Assembly (NCBI RefSeq): GCF_034263275.1
Contig: NZ_CP139559.1
Location: 6,386,001-6,450,000, forward strand
Origin: Mucilaginibacter sp. cycad4
GTDB lineage: Bacteria > Bacteroidota > Bacteroidia > Sphingobacteriales > Sphingobacteriaceae
Length of the DNA: 64,000 nucleotides
Direction of reading: 5' to 3'
The notes below the pieces were generated by a model. It searched no databases. It worked only from the letters and a program-made list of their open reading frames with translations, and was not told the origin of the DNA. Shown piece by piece: positions 8,198-16,904 of the stretch. Numbering within the stretch: the first letter of the stretch is position 1; each line of letters starts with the position of its first letter. Both the position numbers and the translations under genes were made by a program.

Positions 8198-9373
8198 ATG
8201 CAAGTTTTCCACACCGAAAGTAAAATCATAATTACATGTAACAAAAGGCTTTCAACCTACCTGCAACGGGAAGTTGAAGCTTTAGGCTTTGAGCCGGTCC
8301 GCGTTTTTCCCACAGGGGTCGAACTAAAAGGTACCGTTACAGATACCATTCCGCTTAATTTGAACCTGCGCTGCGCAAGCCAGATCCTGTATTCGTTAAA
8401 AACCTTTACCGCCCGCGACCCGAAAGAGCTTTACGATGAGCTGGTAACCATTGAATGGGAAAAGCTGATTGATTTCACCGGCTATTTCTCGGTATCATCA
8501 AATGTAAATAACGAGCACATCCTTACCCCGCTGTTTGCCAACGTAAAGGTAAAGGACGCCATTGCCGACAGGATCAAATCTATCAAAGGCATCCGGCCGG
8601 ATTCGGGCCCCGAGGTCAATAAAACCCTCGTACACCTTTACTGGCAGGATGACCGCGCCGAAATTTTCCTGGATACATCGGGCGAAACCCTGGCCAAGCA
8701 CAGCTACCGTAAAATACCCGGCAAGGCACCGATGCTGGAGGCTTTGGCGGCATCAACCATCATGGCTACCAAATGGGATATGAAAAGCACGTTCATTAAC
8801 CCCATGTGCGGTTCGGGCACCCTCGCTATTGAAGCGGCATTGCTGGCCACTGATAAATCTCCCGGCTTGTTCAGGATGAATTACGGCTTTATGCACATAC
8901 TGGGTTACGATGAAACCGTATTTTTTACCGAACGGCGCAATTTAAAAGATAAAGCAAAAAAGGAAACCGGCTTTAAGATCATCGCCACCGATATTTCTGA
9001 GGACGCGGTTGACATCGCCCGCAAAAATGCCAGAACTGCCGGTGTAGAACATTTGATCGATTTTGCCGTTTGTGATTTTGAAGATACTGAGGTTCCGGCA
9101 GAAACTGGTGTGGTAATGTTTAACCCTGAATACGGCGAGCGTTTGGGTGTGCACACTAAACTGGAGATCACCTATAAACGGATAGGCGATTTTTTGAAAA
9201 AGAAATGCCTCGGTTATAATGGTTATGTTTTTACGGGCAATCCTGACCTGGCCAAAAAGATAGGCTTAAAGGCAGCCCGTAAAATTGAATTTTATAATGG
9301 TAAGCTTGATTGCCGCCTGTTTGAGTATGAATTGTACCTGGGCAGCAAACGCGAACCGAAAGAAGAAAATTAA
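8198..9373 (+). CDS. THUMP-domain class I SAM-dependent RNA methyltransferase (RlmL/YpsC type)
   Basis: A 391-residue enzyme. Residues 10-165 form the N-terminal and THUMP RNA-binding domains. The methyltransferase domain follows with the SAM loop NPMCGSGTLAIEAALLA near residue 200 and the catalytic-type motif NPEYGERLG near residue 308, a variant of NPPYGERL. Relatives methylate N2 of guanine in 23S rRNA (G2445 in E. coli). It is the short form, lacking the second methyltransferase domain of E. coli RlmL, as in YpsC proteins. It is directly coupled to the secreted protein gene at 9374. Confidence 0.88.
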   Translation: MQVFHTESKIIITCNKRLSTYLQREVEALGFEPVRVFPTGVELKGTVTDTIPLNLNLRCASQILYSLKTFTARDPKELYDELVTIEWEKLIDFTGYFSVSSNVNNEHILTPLFANVKVKDAIADRIKSIKGIRPDSGPEVNKTLVHLYWQDDRAEIFLDTSGETLAKHSYRKIPGKAPMLEALAASTIMATKWDMKSTFINPMCGSGTLAIEAALLATDKSPGLFRMNYGFMHILGYDETVFFTERRNLKDKAKKETGFKIIATDISEDAVDIARKNARTAGVEHLIDFAVCDFEDTEVPAETGVVMFNPEYGERLGVHTKLEITYKRIGDFLKKKCLGYNGYVFTGNPDLAKKIGLKAARKIEFYNGKLDCRLFEYELYLGSKREPKEEN

Positions 9374-9871
9374 ATGAAAAAGATCCTATTATTTATAGCA
9401 CTTATTTTATCATCAGTACTGGTTAAGGCACAAACACAATTAGCATTTCCATTTCAGGGCGGCAGCCCTATCATGAACCGGTTTTTTAAAGACAGCCTTG
9501 TTGTATCACCAGAAATCATTAAAAAGAAAGCAAGCGGAACAGCCGTGTTTAAGTTTACTGCTGATGAAAAGGGAGTGATCAAAAAAATAATTGTTTATTA
9601 TGCGGATGATGCCATACTGGTAATACCTATAATTGAGGCATTAAAAAAATCAAACCATAAATGGATCATCCCCGATCATGAAAAACTGCATGATTTTATT
9701 TTGCCGTTTTCCATCAACTTTAATACGCCGGCAAATACAAGTAACGCAACTATAAAGGCAGCATTTGATTATTACAGCAAACGCAAGCCAATTATATCTT
9801 ATAACCAGGTACCGCTTGAAACGGCTACTTTATTGCCCACAGTAATTGTTAATTACGATTTAGGCGAGTAG
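9374..9871 (+). CDS. Small secreted protein with TonB C-terminal-like region
   Basis: A 165-residue protein with a clear signal peptide (MKKILLFIALILSSVLVKAQ). Residues about 55-115 (GTAVFKFTADEKGVIKKIIV, then ALKKSNHKW) resemble the TonB C-terminal fold seen in many Bacteroidota periplasmic proteins; this is judged by pattern only. The ATG follows the methyltransferase stop with no gap, so it is translated from the same message. A functional link to rRNA modification is not apparent. Confidence 0.75.
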   Translation: MKKILLFIALILSSVLVKAQTQLAFPFQGGSPIMNRFFKDSLVVSPEIIKKKASGTAVFKFTADEKGVIKKIIVYYADDAILVIPIIEALKKSNHKWIIPDHEKLHDFILPFSINFNTPANTSNATIKAAFDYYSKRKPIISYNQVPLETATLLPTVIVNYDLGE

Positions 9872-9899
9872 TTTTTTTAAAAATAAAAAGTATATGGAG

Positions 9900-9930
9900 G
9901 CGGCAGATCTTATGGTCTGTCGCTTTTTTT
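9900..9930 (+). terminator. Intrinsic terminator after the 9374 gene
   Basis: GCGGCAGATC and GGTCTGTCGC pair around TTAT and are followed by eight T residues. A strong terminator 28 bases after the stop codon. The remaining bases to 10123 are AT-rich and hold nothing I recognise. Confidence 0.85.
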
Positions 9931-10123
9931 TGGTCTTTATTATTAATTAATATAGTTGTTAAAATCTGTGTATTTATGCTTGCTGTTACACTGGGGTGTT
10001 GATTTTTAATTAAAAAAATATAAAATATCAGCTTTTCAGTTGATTGTCATTAAAAAAAAATGAAATTCTGAAATCCATAACCCCAATATTTTCGTTAGTA
10101 TAGATGAATTAATATGTAAATGG

Positions 10124-10363
10124 ATGAAAGATATGCTAAACTTCAAGATCAAGGCCATCGCTGCTAATATAAGGCATACAAGGGAAGGACTGAATTACAC
10201 CCAGGAGTACCTTGCAGCCAAGCTGGGTATATCACAAAACGCGTATAGCAAAATTGAGTTAGGCTATACAAAAATAACCGTTGAAAGGCTTTTTCAGATT
10301 GCTGCTATTTTGGAGATTGAAGTTGCCGAACTCATCAATACAGAAAAAATAGTCGCTGCTTAA
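10124..10363 (+). CDS. Small XRE-family helix-turn-helix regulator
   Basis: A 79-residue protein that is almost only an HTH_3 (Cro/CI) domain: IRHTREGLNYTQEYLAAKLG, ISQNAYSKIELGYTKITVERL, then AAILEIEVAELI. It should bind DNA as a dimer. ATG at 10124 is used; a second ATG at 10133 is possible. No partner gene or toxin lies next to it, so its targets are unknown. Confidence 0.85.
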   Translation: MKDMLNFKIKAIAANIRHTREGLNYTQEYLAAKLGISQNAYSKIELGYTKITVERLFQIAAILEIEVAELINTEKIVAA

Positions 10364-10383
10364 CGTTTTATATACAACCCCCA

Positions 10384-10411
10384 TTGTTCTGTCTTTTGCT
10401 TAGTATCTTTG
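10384..10411 (+). promoter_or_regulatory. Bacteroidota promoter, -33 TTG and -7 TATCTTTG
   Basis: TTG at 10384-10386, a 17-base spacer and TATCTTTG at 10404-10411 fit the Bacteroidota consensus. The start codon at 10418 is only six bases beyond the -7 box, so the transcript should be leaderless or nearly so. Confidence 0.6.
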
Positions 10412-10417
10412 CAAAAG

Positions 10418-11068
10418 ATGGAACATAATAAACTCATTGAAGCCACTGTAAATTTTGTGCGCAATACGCTTAGGGATGCCGAAGGCGGCCATGACTGGTG
10501 GCACATTCACCGCGTTTGGACAAACGCAAAACTCATCAATAAAACAGAACAAACCGATCAGCTTATAGTTGAGCTTGCTGCCCTGCTGCATGACATTGCC
10601 GATAGTAAGTTTCATAACGGCGATGAAGAGATTGGCCCGCGTACTGCCGGCAATTACCTGCAAAGTATGAATGTTGATGCCGGTGTTATTGAGCATGTGC
10701 AGCAAATCATCAGGCATATGTCGTTTAAGGCCAGCTTTGATAAACTGTCCTTTCATTCGCCCGAGCTGGCAGTAGTACAGGATGCCGACAGGCTGGACGC
10801 TATTGGGGCCATCGGTATTGCCCGCGCCTTTACCTATGGAGGTTTTAAAGGCCGCGAATTATACAATCCCGAAATACCGCCAAACCTTAACATGACCAGG
10901 GAGGAATATAAAAACACCACCGCTCCAACCATTAATCACTTTTACGAAAAGCTATTATTACTTAAGGATAAAATGAATACGCCTGCCGGTAAAGCGCTTG
11001 CCGAACAAAGGCACACTTTTATGGAAGATTATTTAAAACAGTTTTTTGACGAATGTGGTTCAAGTTAA
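10418..11068 (+). CDS. HD-domain phosphohydrolase
   Basis: A 216-residue HD-superfamily hydrolase. Metal-binding residues are visible as GHDWWHIHRVW near residues 25-35, ALLHDIAD near residues 63-70, and VVQDADRLDAIGAIGIARAF near residues 125-145, the arrangement of the YedJ-type family. Such enzymes hydrolyse phosphate esters of nucleotides or related compounds; the substrate is not known. ATG at 10418 is chosen over the TTG at 10409, which overlaps the -7 promoter box. The porin gene follows after 36 bases with its own possible -7 box. Confidence 0.88.
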   Translation: MEHNKLIEATVNFVRNTLRDAEGGHDWWHIHRVWTNAKLINKTEQTDQLIVELAALLHDIADSKFHNGDEEIGPRTAGNYLQSMNVDAGVIEHVQQIIRHMSFKASFDKLSFHSPELAVVQDADRLDAIGAIGIARAFTYGGFKGRELYNPEIPPNLNMTREEYKNTTAPTINHFYEKLLLLKDKMNTPAGKALAEQRHTFMEDYLKQFFDECGSS

Positions 11069-11104
11069 CGCGAAAGCTTACTTTTGCGCCAAAATTGACA
11101 GCCC

Positions 11105-12412
11105 ATGAAAAAACTTATACTTACTATAATACCCGTGTTAATTACTGCCGCTGCTTTGGGGCAGGATACTGTTAAGCGCCAGCGGTTCAATTTCCATTTC
11201 CAGCAAACGGTAATTACCCAGTACAAACCATCGTTTCATGCCGATTATAACGGCGATAACAGTTTACTTACCAAAGAAGAAACACAAAGCTCAATTACCA
11301 CCACGCTTTTTGGCGGCGCAAGGCTCTGGAAAGGCGCCGAAGCCTATTTTAACCCCGAACTTTCTGGCGGTTCGGGCTTGAGCAAAACACTGGGTGCGGC
11401 CGGTTTCCCTAATGGCGAAACTTTTCGTGTAGGCGGCGCGGAGCCAAAAATCTATATAGCCCGCCTGTATTTTACCCAAAACTTTGAATGGGGCAAGGAT
11501 AAAGACACCATCAGCGATGACGCCAACCAGTTGGCCGGTTTAAAAAGCAAGCGTTACTTTTCGGTTACTGTAGGTAAATTTGGTATGGCCGATTTTTATG
11601 ACGGCAATGAATTTAGCCACGATCCGCGTACGCAGTTCATGAACTGGAGCTTAATGGATAACGGCGCATGGGATTATCCCGCCAATACCCGCGGGTATGT
11701 GATGGGTGTCCATACCGAATTGGGGCAGCCAAACTGGACACTGCGCTTTGCCTTTACCATGTCAACCACCACTGCCAACGGCGCCATCTGGGATCAAAAA
11801 ATTGGTAAGGCCAATACCCAGACGTTGGAATACGAAAAACGCTATACACTTAATGGACAAAAAGGCACGTTCAGGATCTTAGGCTTCCGTAACAACGGCA
11901 AAATGGGCGATTATCGACTGGCGCTTGCACAAAGCCCTGTTGCGCCCAATGTTGACACTACGCAAGCTTATGGCAGGCATAAATATGGTTTCGGCATCAG
12001 TGCCGACCAGTACCTGACCAAAGATTTTGGGGTATTTGCCAAATTGAGTTATAATAATGGTAAAACCCAAACATGGTATTTTACCGAGATTGACCGCTCA
12101 TTGAGTTTTGGCGGTGTACTTAAAGGCAGTTCATGGAGCCGCGATGACGACGAACTGGGCCTGGCTTTTGTAGCCAATGGTATCTCAAACGCTCACCGCG
12201 ATTACCTTGCAGCCGGAGGTTACGGTTTTATCATCGGCGATGGCAGGCTTAACTACGGCACCGAGTTTATTGCCGAGCTCGATTATAAAATAAACGCATA
12301 TCAAAAGAAATTCTGGCTTACACCCGGTTACCAGTTTTTGCTGAACCCCGCCTATAATAAGGATAGGGGGCCGGTAAATGTACTTTCATTAAGGGCACAC
12401 GTAGAGTTTTAA
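11105..12412 (+). CDS. Carbohydrate porin (OprB-like outer-membrane barrel)
   Basis: A 435-residue secreted protein with a signal peptide ending near ALGQ (residue 20) and a C-terminal LSLRAHVEF, a typical barrel-ending strand with terminal Phe. The sequence alternates short polar and aromatic strands. It contains ARLWKGAEAYFNPELSGGSG and EPKIYIARLYF, seen in Bacteroidota proteins annotated as carbohydrate-selective porins. It probably forms an outer-membrane channel for sugars. No sugar-use genes are nearby. The family call rests on recall of these motifs. Confidence 0.8.
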   Translation: MKKLILTIIPVLITAAALGQDTVKRQRFNFHFQQTVITQYKPSFHADYNGDNSLLTKEETQSSITTTLFGGARLWKGAEAYFNPELSGGSGLSKTLGAAGFPNGETFRVGGAEPKIYIARLYFTQNFEWGKDKDTISDDANQLAGLKSKRYFSVTVGKFGMADFYDGNEFSHDPRTQFMNWSLMDNGAWDYPANTRGYVMGVHTELGQPNWTLRFAFTMSTTTANGAIWDQKIGKANTQTLEYEKRYTLNGQKGTFRILGFRNNGKMGDYRLALAQSPVAPNVDTTQAYGRHKYGFGISADQYLTKDFGVFAKLSYNNGKTQTWYFTEIDRSLSFGGVLKGSSWSRDDDELGLAFVANGISNAHRDYLAAGGYGFIIGDGRLNYGTEFIAELDYKINAYQKKFWLTPGYQFLLNPAYNKDRGPVNVLSLRAHVEF

Positions 12413-12428
12413 AGGCAAAGTTGCCAGT

Positions 12429-12459
12429 GGCATATTCAAATGTTATATTTGGATATGCC
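12429..12459 (+). terminator. Hairpin after the porin gene
   Basis: GGCATATTCAAAT (12429-12441) pairs with ATTTGGATATGCC (12447-12459), 13 base pairs with one wobble, loop GTTAT. It lacks a strong T-tract, so it may act as an mRNA 3' stabiliser as well as a terminator. Confidence 0.55.
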
Positions 12460-12542
12460 TGAGATGACCATCAAAGAAAATTAACAAACCAGGCTACATG
12501 GTTTGGGTAACCTATACAGACAAAGTATTTTCGCTTGTTTCC

Positions 12543-12672
12543 CTATAAACAGGTAGCCCCTAACAGGGTAAAGGAAAGCTAATCTCCGAAAACCAGATCG
12601 CAAGCATCCTTTTCTGGTAAATGATTATTAGTAAACCAGAGATGCTGCCTCTTAGAGGCTACCTGTTTGTAG
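12543..12672 (+). ncRNA. Candidate structured RNA, 6S-like layout or switch
   Basis: A 16-base-pair closing stem is formed by 12543-12558 (CTATAAACAGGTAGCC) and 12657-12672 (one G-U pair). Inside are a large asymmetric central loop (12559-12597) and an upper hairpin in which GCATC...TCTGGT at 12604-12618 pairs with ACCAGAGATGC at 12635-12645. Closing stem, open centre and long apical stem resemble 6S RNA. TCTGG at 12613-12617 can pair with CCAGA upstream (12593-12597) or downstream (12636-12640), so two exclusive folds are possible. There is no reading frame, and mscS starts 338 bases later. Strand and class are inferred only from folding by eye. Confidence 0.5.
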
Positions 12673-13010
12673 AAAAAAAACGCCGTCTCCTCTTTTGCTC
12701 CAAGGCAGCAATCATTAACCACAACATCGTTCGGCTTTTATGATTATGCCTTGTCCGGAAAATCAATTAACCTGAACCTTTTTCATTTTACAAATAATAA
12801 ACCCTGTTTTAGAATTAATTAAAACAGCTGACTAAAAGCAGATTTATTATCATAAATATATACTGTTAAATACTTGTTAATCTTTTATTTAAAAGTTGGT
12901 TAACTCCTTTTTTGTGTATATTAACAAAGCTGTATTTAAAACAGCTATTCAATCATCAAATAACAGAAACCAAATAAATTTATAATAATAAACCCTAAAG
13001 CTTCTTAATT
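12673..13010. other. Gene-free AT-rich stretch before mscS
   Basis: No reading frame, RNA fold or repeat that I can support. The last 200 bases are very AT-rich and presumably hold the mscS promoter. Confidence 0.5.
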
Positions 13011-13844
13011 ATGGAAAATGTAACTGTTTACACTAACATGTTTCTTACCTGGATCAGCACCTTCGGGCTTAATTTATTAAGTGCCCTGCTTGCATTTGTT
13101 ATCGGCCTTTATCTTATTAACTGGCTGGGCCGCCTGTTTAATACATCGATGAAAAAAGGCAAAATTGATGTATCGCTGCAATCGTTTTTCAGCAGCCTGC
13201 TGATGGCTGGCCTGCGTGTGTTATTATTGATAACTGTTGCAGGTATGCTGGGCATACAAACTACCTCATTTGTTGCTATTATTGGCGCACTTGGTTTGGC
13301 CGTAGGGCTGGCATTGCAGGGGTCGCTGGCCAACTTTGCAGGCGGTGTGTTGATATTGGTATTTAAGCCCTTTAAAGTAGGCGACATCATCGAATCGCAG
13401 GGACAGAGCGGCGCGGTTATAGAAATACAGATCTTTAACACCATTTTACTTACACCCGATAATAAAACGGTGATCCTGGCAAATGGCGCAGTATCAAATA
13501 ACACTGTTGTGAATTACAGCAGGCATGGCAATATCCGCGTTGATATCTCATTGGAGATTGAGCCTCAAAACGATATGGATATTATACGCCAGATAGCCAC
13601 TAATGCCTGCCTTAAGCATCCGCTTGTTTTGCAGGACCCGGCCCCGGTTGTTAATGTTTCAAAAATAAATGCAGGTAAAATCGCCATTGGTATTTGTCCT
13701 TATGCAAAAGCACATGATTACTGGACTGTGTTTTTTGGAGCACAGGAGCTTATTAAAAAAGCGTTTGACGAGCATCAGATTGCGATATCCCAGCCTCACT
13801 TTTATATTACACAGCGCAATAGCCCAACTACCGCTATTGCCTAA
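13011..13844 (+). CDS. mscS: Small-conductance mechanosensitive channel
   Basis: A 277-residue MscS-type channel that opens under membrane tension to release solutes after osmotic downshock. Three membrane helices are visible near residues 15-38, 58-82 and 88-115. The pore helix TM3 carries the Gly/Ala pattern IGALGLAVGLALQGSLANFAGG. The beta domain follows (FKPFKVGDIIESQGQSGAVIEI, PDNKTVILANGAVSN) with a C-terminal alpha/beta cage. Length matches E. coli MscS (286). It stands as a single gene with a strong terminator. Confidence 0.94.
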   Translation: MENVTVYTNMFLTWISTFGLNLLSALLAFVIGLYLINWLGRLFNTSMKKGKIDVSLQSFFSSLLMAGLRVLLLITVAGMLGIQTTSFVAIIGALGLAVGLALQGSLANFAGGVLILVFKPFKVGDIIESQGQSGAVIEIQIFNTILLTPDNKTVILANGAVSNNTVVNYSRHGNIRVDISLEIEPQNDMDIIRQIATNACLKHPLVLQDPAPVVNVSKINAGKIAIGICPYAKAHDYWTVFFGAQELIKKAFDEHQIAISQPHFYITQRNSPTTAIA

Positions 13845-13847
13845 ACA

Positions 13848-13886
13848 AAAAAGGCCGCATCATTTATATCATGATGCGGCCTTTTT
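13848..13886. terminator. Bidirectional terminator between mscS and the HIT gene
   Basis: AAAAAGGCCGCATCAT (13848-13863) and ATGATGCGGCCTTTTT (13871-13886) form a perfect 16-base-pair stem with T-runs on both strands, between convergent genes. Confidence 0.92.
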
Positions 13887-13968
13887 GTTTGTATTATATA
13901 AAAGCTAATAGCTTGATTATTAATTGCCTTGTATAAAGGTAATGGGTTATATAACCTCATTCCAATTA

Positions 13969-14361
13969 TTAACCTATTGCCTGCCTGATTTTTTCGGCTG
14001 TAGCGTTAAATTGTTCGGGTGTGAATTTTTGTTTAGGGAGCGAAAAGTTAATGCTGCTCATATCATTCATCGGTATAAGATGGATATGCGCATGAGGTAC
14101 GTCAAGCCCCATAACAGCTACACCAACCCGGGGGCAGGGAACAGCCTTTTTTAAACCGAGGGCTACTTTTTTGGCAAATAGCTGCAGCCCCGTATAAGTT
14201 TCGTCATCCAAATCAAAAAGATAATCAACCTCCTTTTTAGGGATCACCAGCAGGTGACCTTCCGTAAGCGGAAAAATATCTAAAAAAGCCAAAAATTCAT
14301 CGTTCTCGGCCACCTTATAAGCGGGGATCTCGCCTGCAACTATTTTTGAAAAGATGGTCAT
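13969..14361 (-). CDS. HIT-family nucleotide hydrolase
   Basis: A 130-residue histidine-triad protein. MTIFSKIVAGEIPAYKV starts at 14361; the longer frame upstream would translate a repeat and is unlikely. The hallmark HxHxHxx is seen as VPHAHIHLIPM near residues 96-106. Relatives hydrolyse AMP from adenylated amines or dinucleoside polyphosphates. It lies just downstream of greA on the same strand, an arrangement common in this phylum, with a palindromic repeat between them. Confidence 0.92.
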   Translation of the reverse strand: MTIFSKIVAGEIPAYKVAENDEFLAFLDIFPLTEGHLLVIPKKEVDYLFDLDDETYTGLQLFAKKVALGLKKAVPCPRVGVAVMGLDVPHAHIHLIPMNDMSSINFSLPKQKFTPEQFNATAEKIRQAIG

Positions 14362-14484
14362 GGATAGTGAGTGGTTGATTACGTTAATTGGGTGAGTGAT
14401 TGTATTTAATAGTAAAATCAGGTGGGTAATTGATTTGGGAAGCCGGATAAAACCACTCTCCCAATCAACCACTCACCTAATCAA
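14362..14484. repeat. Inverted repeat of GTGAGTGGTTGATT units between greA and the HIT gene
   Basis: GTGAGTGGTTGATT at 14367-14380 is the exact complement of AATCAACCACTCAC at 14463-14476, with a related unit GGGTGAGTGATTG at 14390-14402. The repeat fills the whole gap, and the longer possible HIT reading frame would run through it. Confidence 0.6.
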
Positions 14485-14958
14485 CTATCGGCTTATTTCC
14501 AGGATCTCGAATTCAATTTTACCAGCAGGTACAGTGATCTCTGTTTTTTCGCCAACCTTTTTGCCAAGCAGGCCCTTAGCTATTGGCGATGCTACCGAGA
14601 TTTTACCTGTTTTAAGATCGGCTTCGCTCTCTGATACCAGCTGGTAGCTCATGGTAGCACCGTTTTTCAGGTTTTTGATCTTTACTATTGACAATGCAAG
14701 CACCTTTGAAACGTCAAGTTTTGATTCATCAAGCAGGCGCGCATTAGCCAGCGTTTCCTGCATCTGGGCTATTTTGGCCTCATGCAAGCCCTGTGCCTCT
14801 TTAGCCGCATCGTATTCGGCATTTTCCGACAGATCGCCTTTGTCACGTGCCTCAGCAATAGCTTTTGATATATCGGCACGGCCGGTTGTTTTTAATCTCT
14901 GTAGTTCTTCTTTTAATTTCTCTAAACCATCTTTGGTATAGTATGATACCTCTGCCAT
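14485..14958 (-). CDS. greA: Transcription elongation factor GreA
   Basis: A 157-residue GreA: residues 1-75 form the N-terminal coiled coil that enters the RNA polymerase secondary channel, with the acidic tip DKGDLSENAEYDAAKEAQ near residues 40-57. The C-terminal domain holds ASPIAKGLLGKKVGEKTEI, the family signature. It rescues backtracked polymerase by stimulating transcript cleavage. Length equals E. coli GreA (158). Confidence 0.96.
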   Translation of the reverse strand: MAEVSYYTKDGLEKLKEELQRLKTTGRADISKAIAEARDKGDLSENAEYDAAKEAQGLHEAKIAQMQETLANARLLDESKLDVSKVLALSIVKIKNLKNGATMSYQLVSESEADLKTGKISVASPIAKGLLGKKVGEKTEITVPAGKIEFEILEISR

Positions 14959-15052
14959 AACGCAAAAATTAATTAATATTATTACTGTTGATTAACCAAA
15001 AAAAACCGCCCTTCCCTGTTTTAAGAAAGGACGCAATGCTTATAAAAGCAAA

Positions 15053-15087
15053 CAAGACTATGTAAGCCCTCTGCTTACATAGTCTTG
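15053..15087 (-). terminator. Perfect 15-bp hairpin between the sigma gene and greA
   Basis: CAAGACTATGTAAGC (15053-15067) and its complement (15073-15087) enclose the loop CCTCT. On the minus strand it follows the ECF42 gene by 150 bases and is followed by a short T-rich stretch, so it probably separates that operon from greA. The rest of 14959-15240 shows a weaker second hairpin near 15009-15031 and nothing else. Confidence 0.6.
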
Positions 15088-15240
15088 CGTTTTGGTAATT
15101 AACGAAGATAAGTGATTTAAGTTTTATTATCCAAATTTTTAAGAAGGGAATTTTTTTGATTGGGTTGATAAGATTGCTTTTATTCCGGGCTAATAGAAGG
15201 TATAGTTCAAAGTTCTTATTGCGACCTGTTTATCCTTAAG

Positions 15241-16479
15241 TTAATCAAAATTTTTCAACCGCTCAATATTCCCCTCCATGGTTGCCTTGTCATTTACAGA
15301 TGTTGCCAGGTTCATGGCAGTTTCGTAGTGCTGTAAGGCTTTTTGATTATCCACACCGGTATACAGGTTGCCCAGCAGTGAATAATAAAAGTGGTTATTG
15401 ATCAGGTTCAGCTTCTCGGCTTCGGCTATTGCCACAGGTTTTCCATTGGTTTTGGCAAGGGCAAATGTCCGGTTCAGCGCCGCGATGGGCGAATACTCCA
15501 ACATGAGCAGGTTATTGTATAGTTGTAATATATTCTCCCATTTTTCGGCGGTATCTTCCTTAATGGTATGCCAGTAAGCAATGCAGGCTTCGAGGTGATA
15601 TTTAGTTATTGAGGATCCGGTTGAAGCCTGGTTTAGGTAATGGATGCCTTTATTAATGAGATCCCTATCCCAAAGTGATTCATCCTGGTCTTCATAGAGG
15701 ATCATTTCACCATTATCATTGCTGCGGGCCTCAAACCGCGAGGCATGGAAACACATCAGGGCAAACAGGGCATTTACCGCAGGAGTGTTGGTGCTCCGGT
15801 TTTCAATAAGCAGGTAATTAAGCCGCATTGCTTCGGCACAAAGATCACGACGGAGGGTAACGTTTTGGGAGATTGAGTAATATCCTTCAGAAAACAGCAG
15901 GTAAATGGTTGTTAAAACAGTTTCCAACCGGTTGCCGATCTCGCTCAGGCTTGGCTGTTGAATCTGGATCCCCGCCTCCTTCAGCTTTTCCTTCGCCCGG
16001 TTTATCCGTTTGTATATCACCTCCTTATTTGCTAAAAAAGCATCGGTAATTTCCTGTATGCCAAAGCCGCAAAGCAGGTTAAGAGCAAGCGCCACCTGCG
16101 ATTCGGCCGAAATAACCGGGTTGCAAACCGTAAAGATCATAGCCAGCTGACTATCAGCTATGTTTTTGGCAGACAGGTCTATCTCCATCTCGCCTGTACT
16201 ATCGGTAGTATATTTTATTTGGGGCAAAAGCTTTTGCTTAAAAATGGTGTCCCGCTTCAGGTAGTTTTTAGTTTTATTTTTTGCAACAGTATAAAGCCAT
16301 GCAGTCGGGTTATCAGGTAAGCCTTTCAAACCCCAGTTTTCGGTGGCCGAAAGGAAAGTATCGCTCACAATATCTTCGGCAATTTCAATATGTTCAATGC
16401 CAAAAAGGCGGCAAAGCACTGCAGCAATTTTCCGGTACTCGGTGCGGAACAGGTGAGGTAAAAGTTCTTTGGGTTGCAT
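15241..16479 (-). CDS. ECF42-type sigma factor with C-terminal TPR-like domain
   Basis: A 412-residue protein, twice the usual ECF length. Residues 10-75 are region 2 (IEIAEDIVSDTFLSATENW, TAWLYTVAKNKTKNYLKRD). Region 4 lies near 110-170 (LALNLLCGFGIQEITDAFLANKEVIYKRINRAKEKLKEA). Residues 180-412 are a helical extension with TPR-like repeats near the end (ALQHYETAMNLATSVNDKA). This architecture, with a YCII/DGPF gene next to it, is the ECF42 group, whose C-terminal domain takes the place of an anti-sigma factor. It is the third gene of the operon starting at 17357. Confidence 0.88.
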   Translation of the reverse strand: MQPKELLPHLFRTEYRKIAAVLCRLFGIEHIEIAEDIVSDTFLSATENWGLKGLPDNPTAWLYTVAKNKTKNYLKRDTIFKQKLLPQIKYTTDSTGEMEIDLSAKNIADSQLAMIFTVCNPVISAESQVALALNLLCGFGIQEITDAFLANKEVIYKRINRAKEKLKEAGIQIQQPSLSEIGNRLETVLTTIYLLFSEGYYSISQNVTLRRDLCAEAMRLNYLLIENRSTNTPAVNALFALMCFHASRFEARSNDNGEMILYEDQDESLWDRDLINKGIHYLNQASTGSSITKYHLEACIAYWHTIKEDTAEKWENILQLYNNLLMLEYSPIAALNRTFALAKTNGKPVAIAEAEKLNLINNHFYYSLLGNLYTGVDNQKALQHYETAMNLATSVNDKATMEGNIERLKNFD

Positions 16480-16525
16480 AGGTTAAAATAAAAATGCCTT
16501 TGCAAAAGTACAAAGGCATTTTATT

Positions 16526-16870
16526 TTATACGGCAGGTACAGCCATCCGTACTTCAACTGTAGCTCCCCATTGCAATATCGGGCAGTCTTTGGCAATTTC
16601 AACAGCCTCATCATAATCTTCGGCCCTGATGATGAACAAGCCGCCTATCGATTCCTTAATTTCGGCATAGGGGCCATTAATCACGGTATTTTGCTTAATT
16701 GTCCGGCCATCTCCATCCCAGCGTTTGGGAGCGCCAACCAGTTTGTTTTGGGCCGCGATGCCGCCTATCCAATCCTGGAAGGGTTTTATGGCTGCCTGCA
16801 TTTGCTCCGGCGAGGGACTGGCATCTTTACTTTTCAGATCCCTGTGGATCACTAACAAAAACTCATTCAT
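16526..16870 (-). CDS. YCII/DGPF-domain protein
   Basis: A 114-residue protein of the YCII-related family. MNEFLLVIHRD at 16870 is the natural start; the longer frame adds an unconserved stretch. It shows SPEQMQAAIKPFQDWIGGI, GDGRTI and NGPYAEIKESIGGLFII, the last being the DGPF motif in variant form (NGPY). Genes of this family are the standard companions of ECF42 sigma factors; the biochemical role is unknown. It lies 34 bases after the AhpD-like gene and 46 bases before the sigma gene. Confidence 0.88.
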   Translation of the reverse strand: MNEFLLVIHRDLKSKDASPSPEQMQAAIKPFQDWIGGIAAQNKLVGAPKRWDGDGRTIKQNTVINGPYAEIKESIGGLFIIRAEDYDEAVEIAKDCPILQWGATVEVRMAVPAV

Positions 16871-16904
16871 AAGGCTATGTTTTAATGTTGTTAATATAAG
16901 CTGT

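Noticed and set aside
12429-12672. Known riboswitch (M-box, cobalamin, SAM) or RNase P RNA
   Set aside because: None of the conserved primary-sequence blocks I know for these classes is present, so only a generic structured-RNA call is made.
13924-14154. 76-codon open frame opposite the HIT gene
   Set aside because: Antisense to a clear HIT-family protein.
14362-14472. N-terminal extension of the HIT protein by 37 residues
   Set aside because: The extension is translated from a palindromic repeat; MTIFSKIV is the family start.
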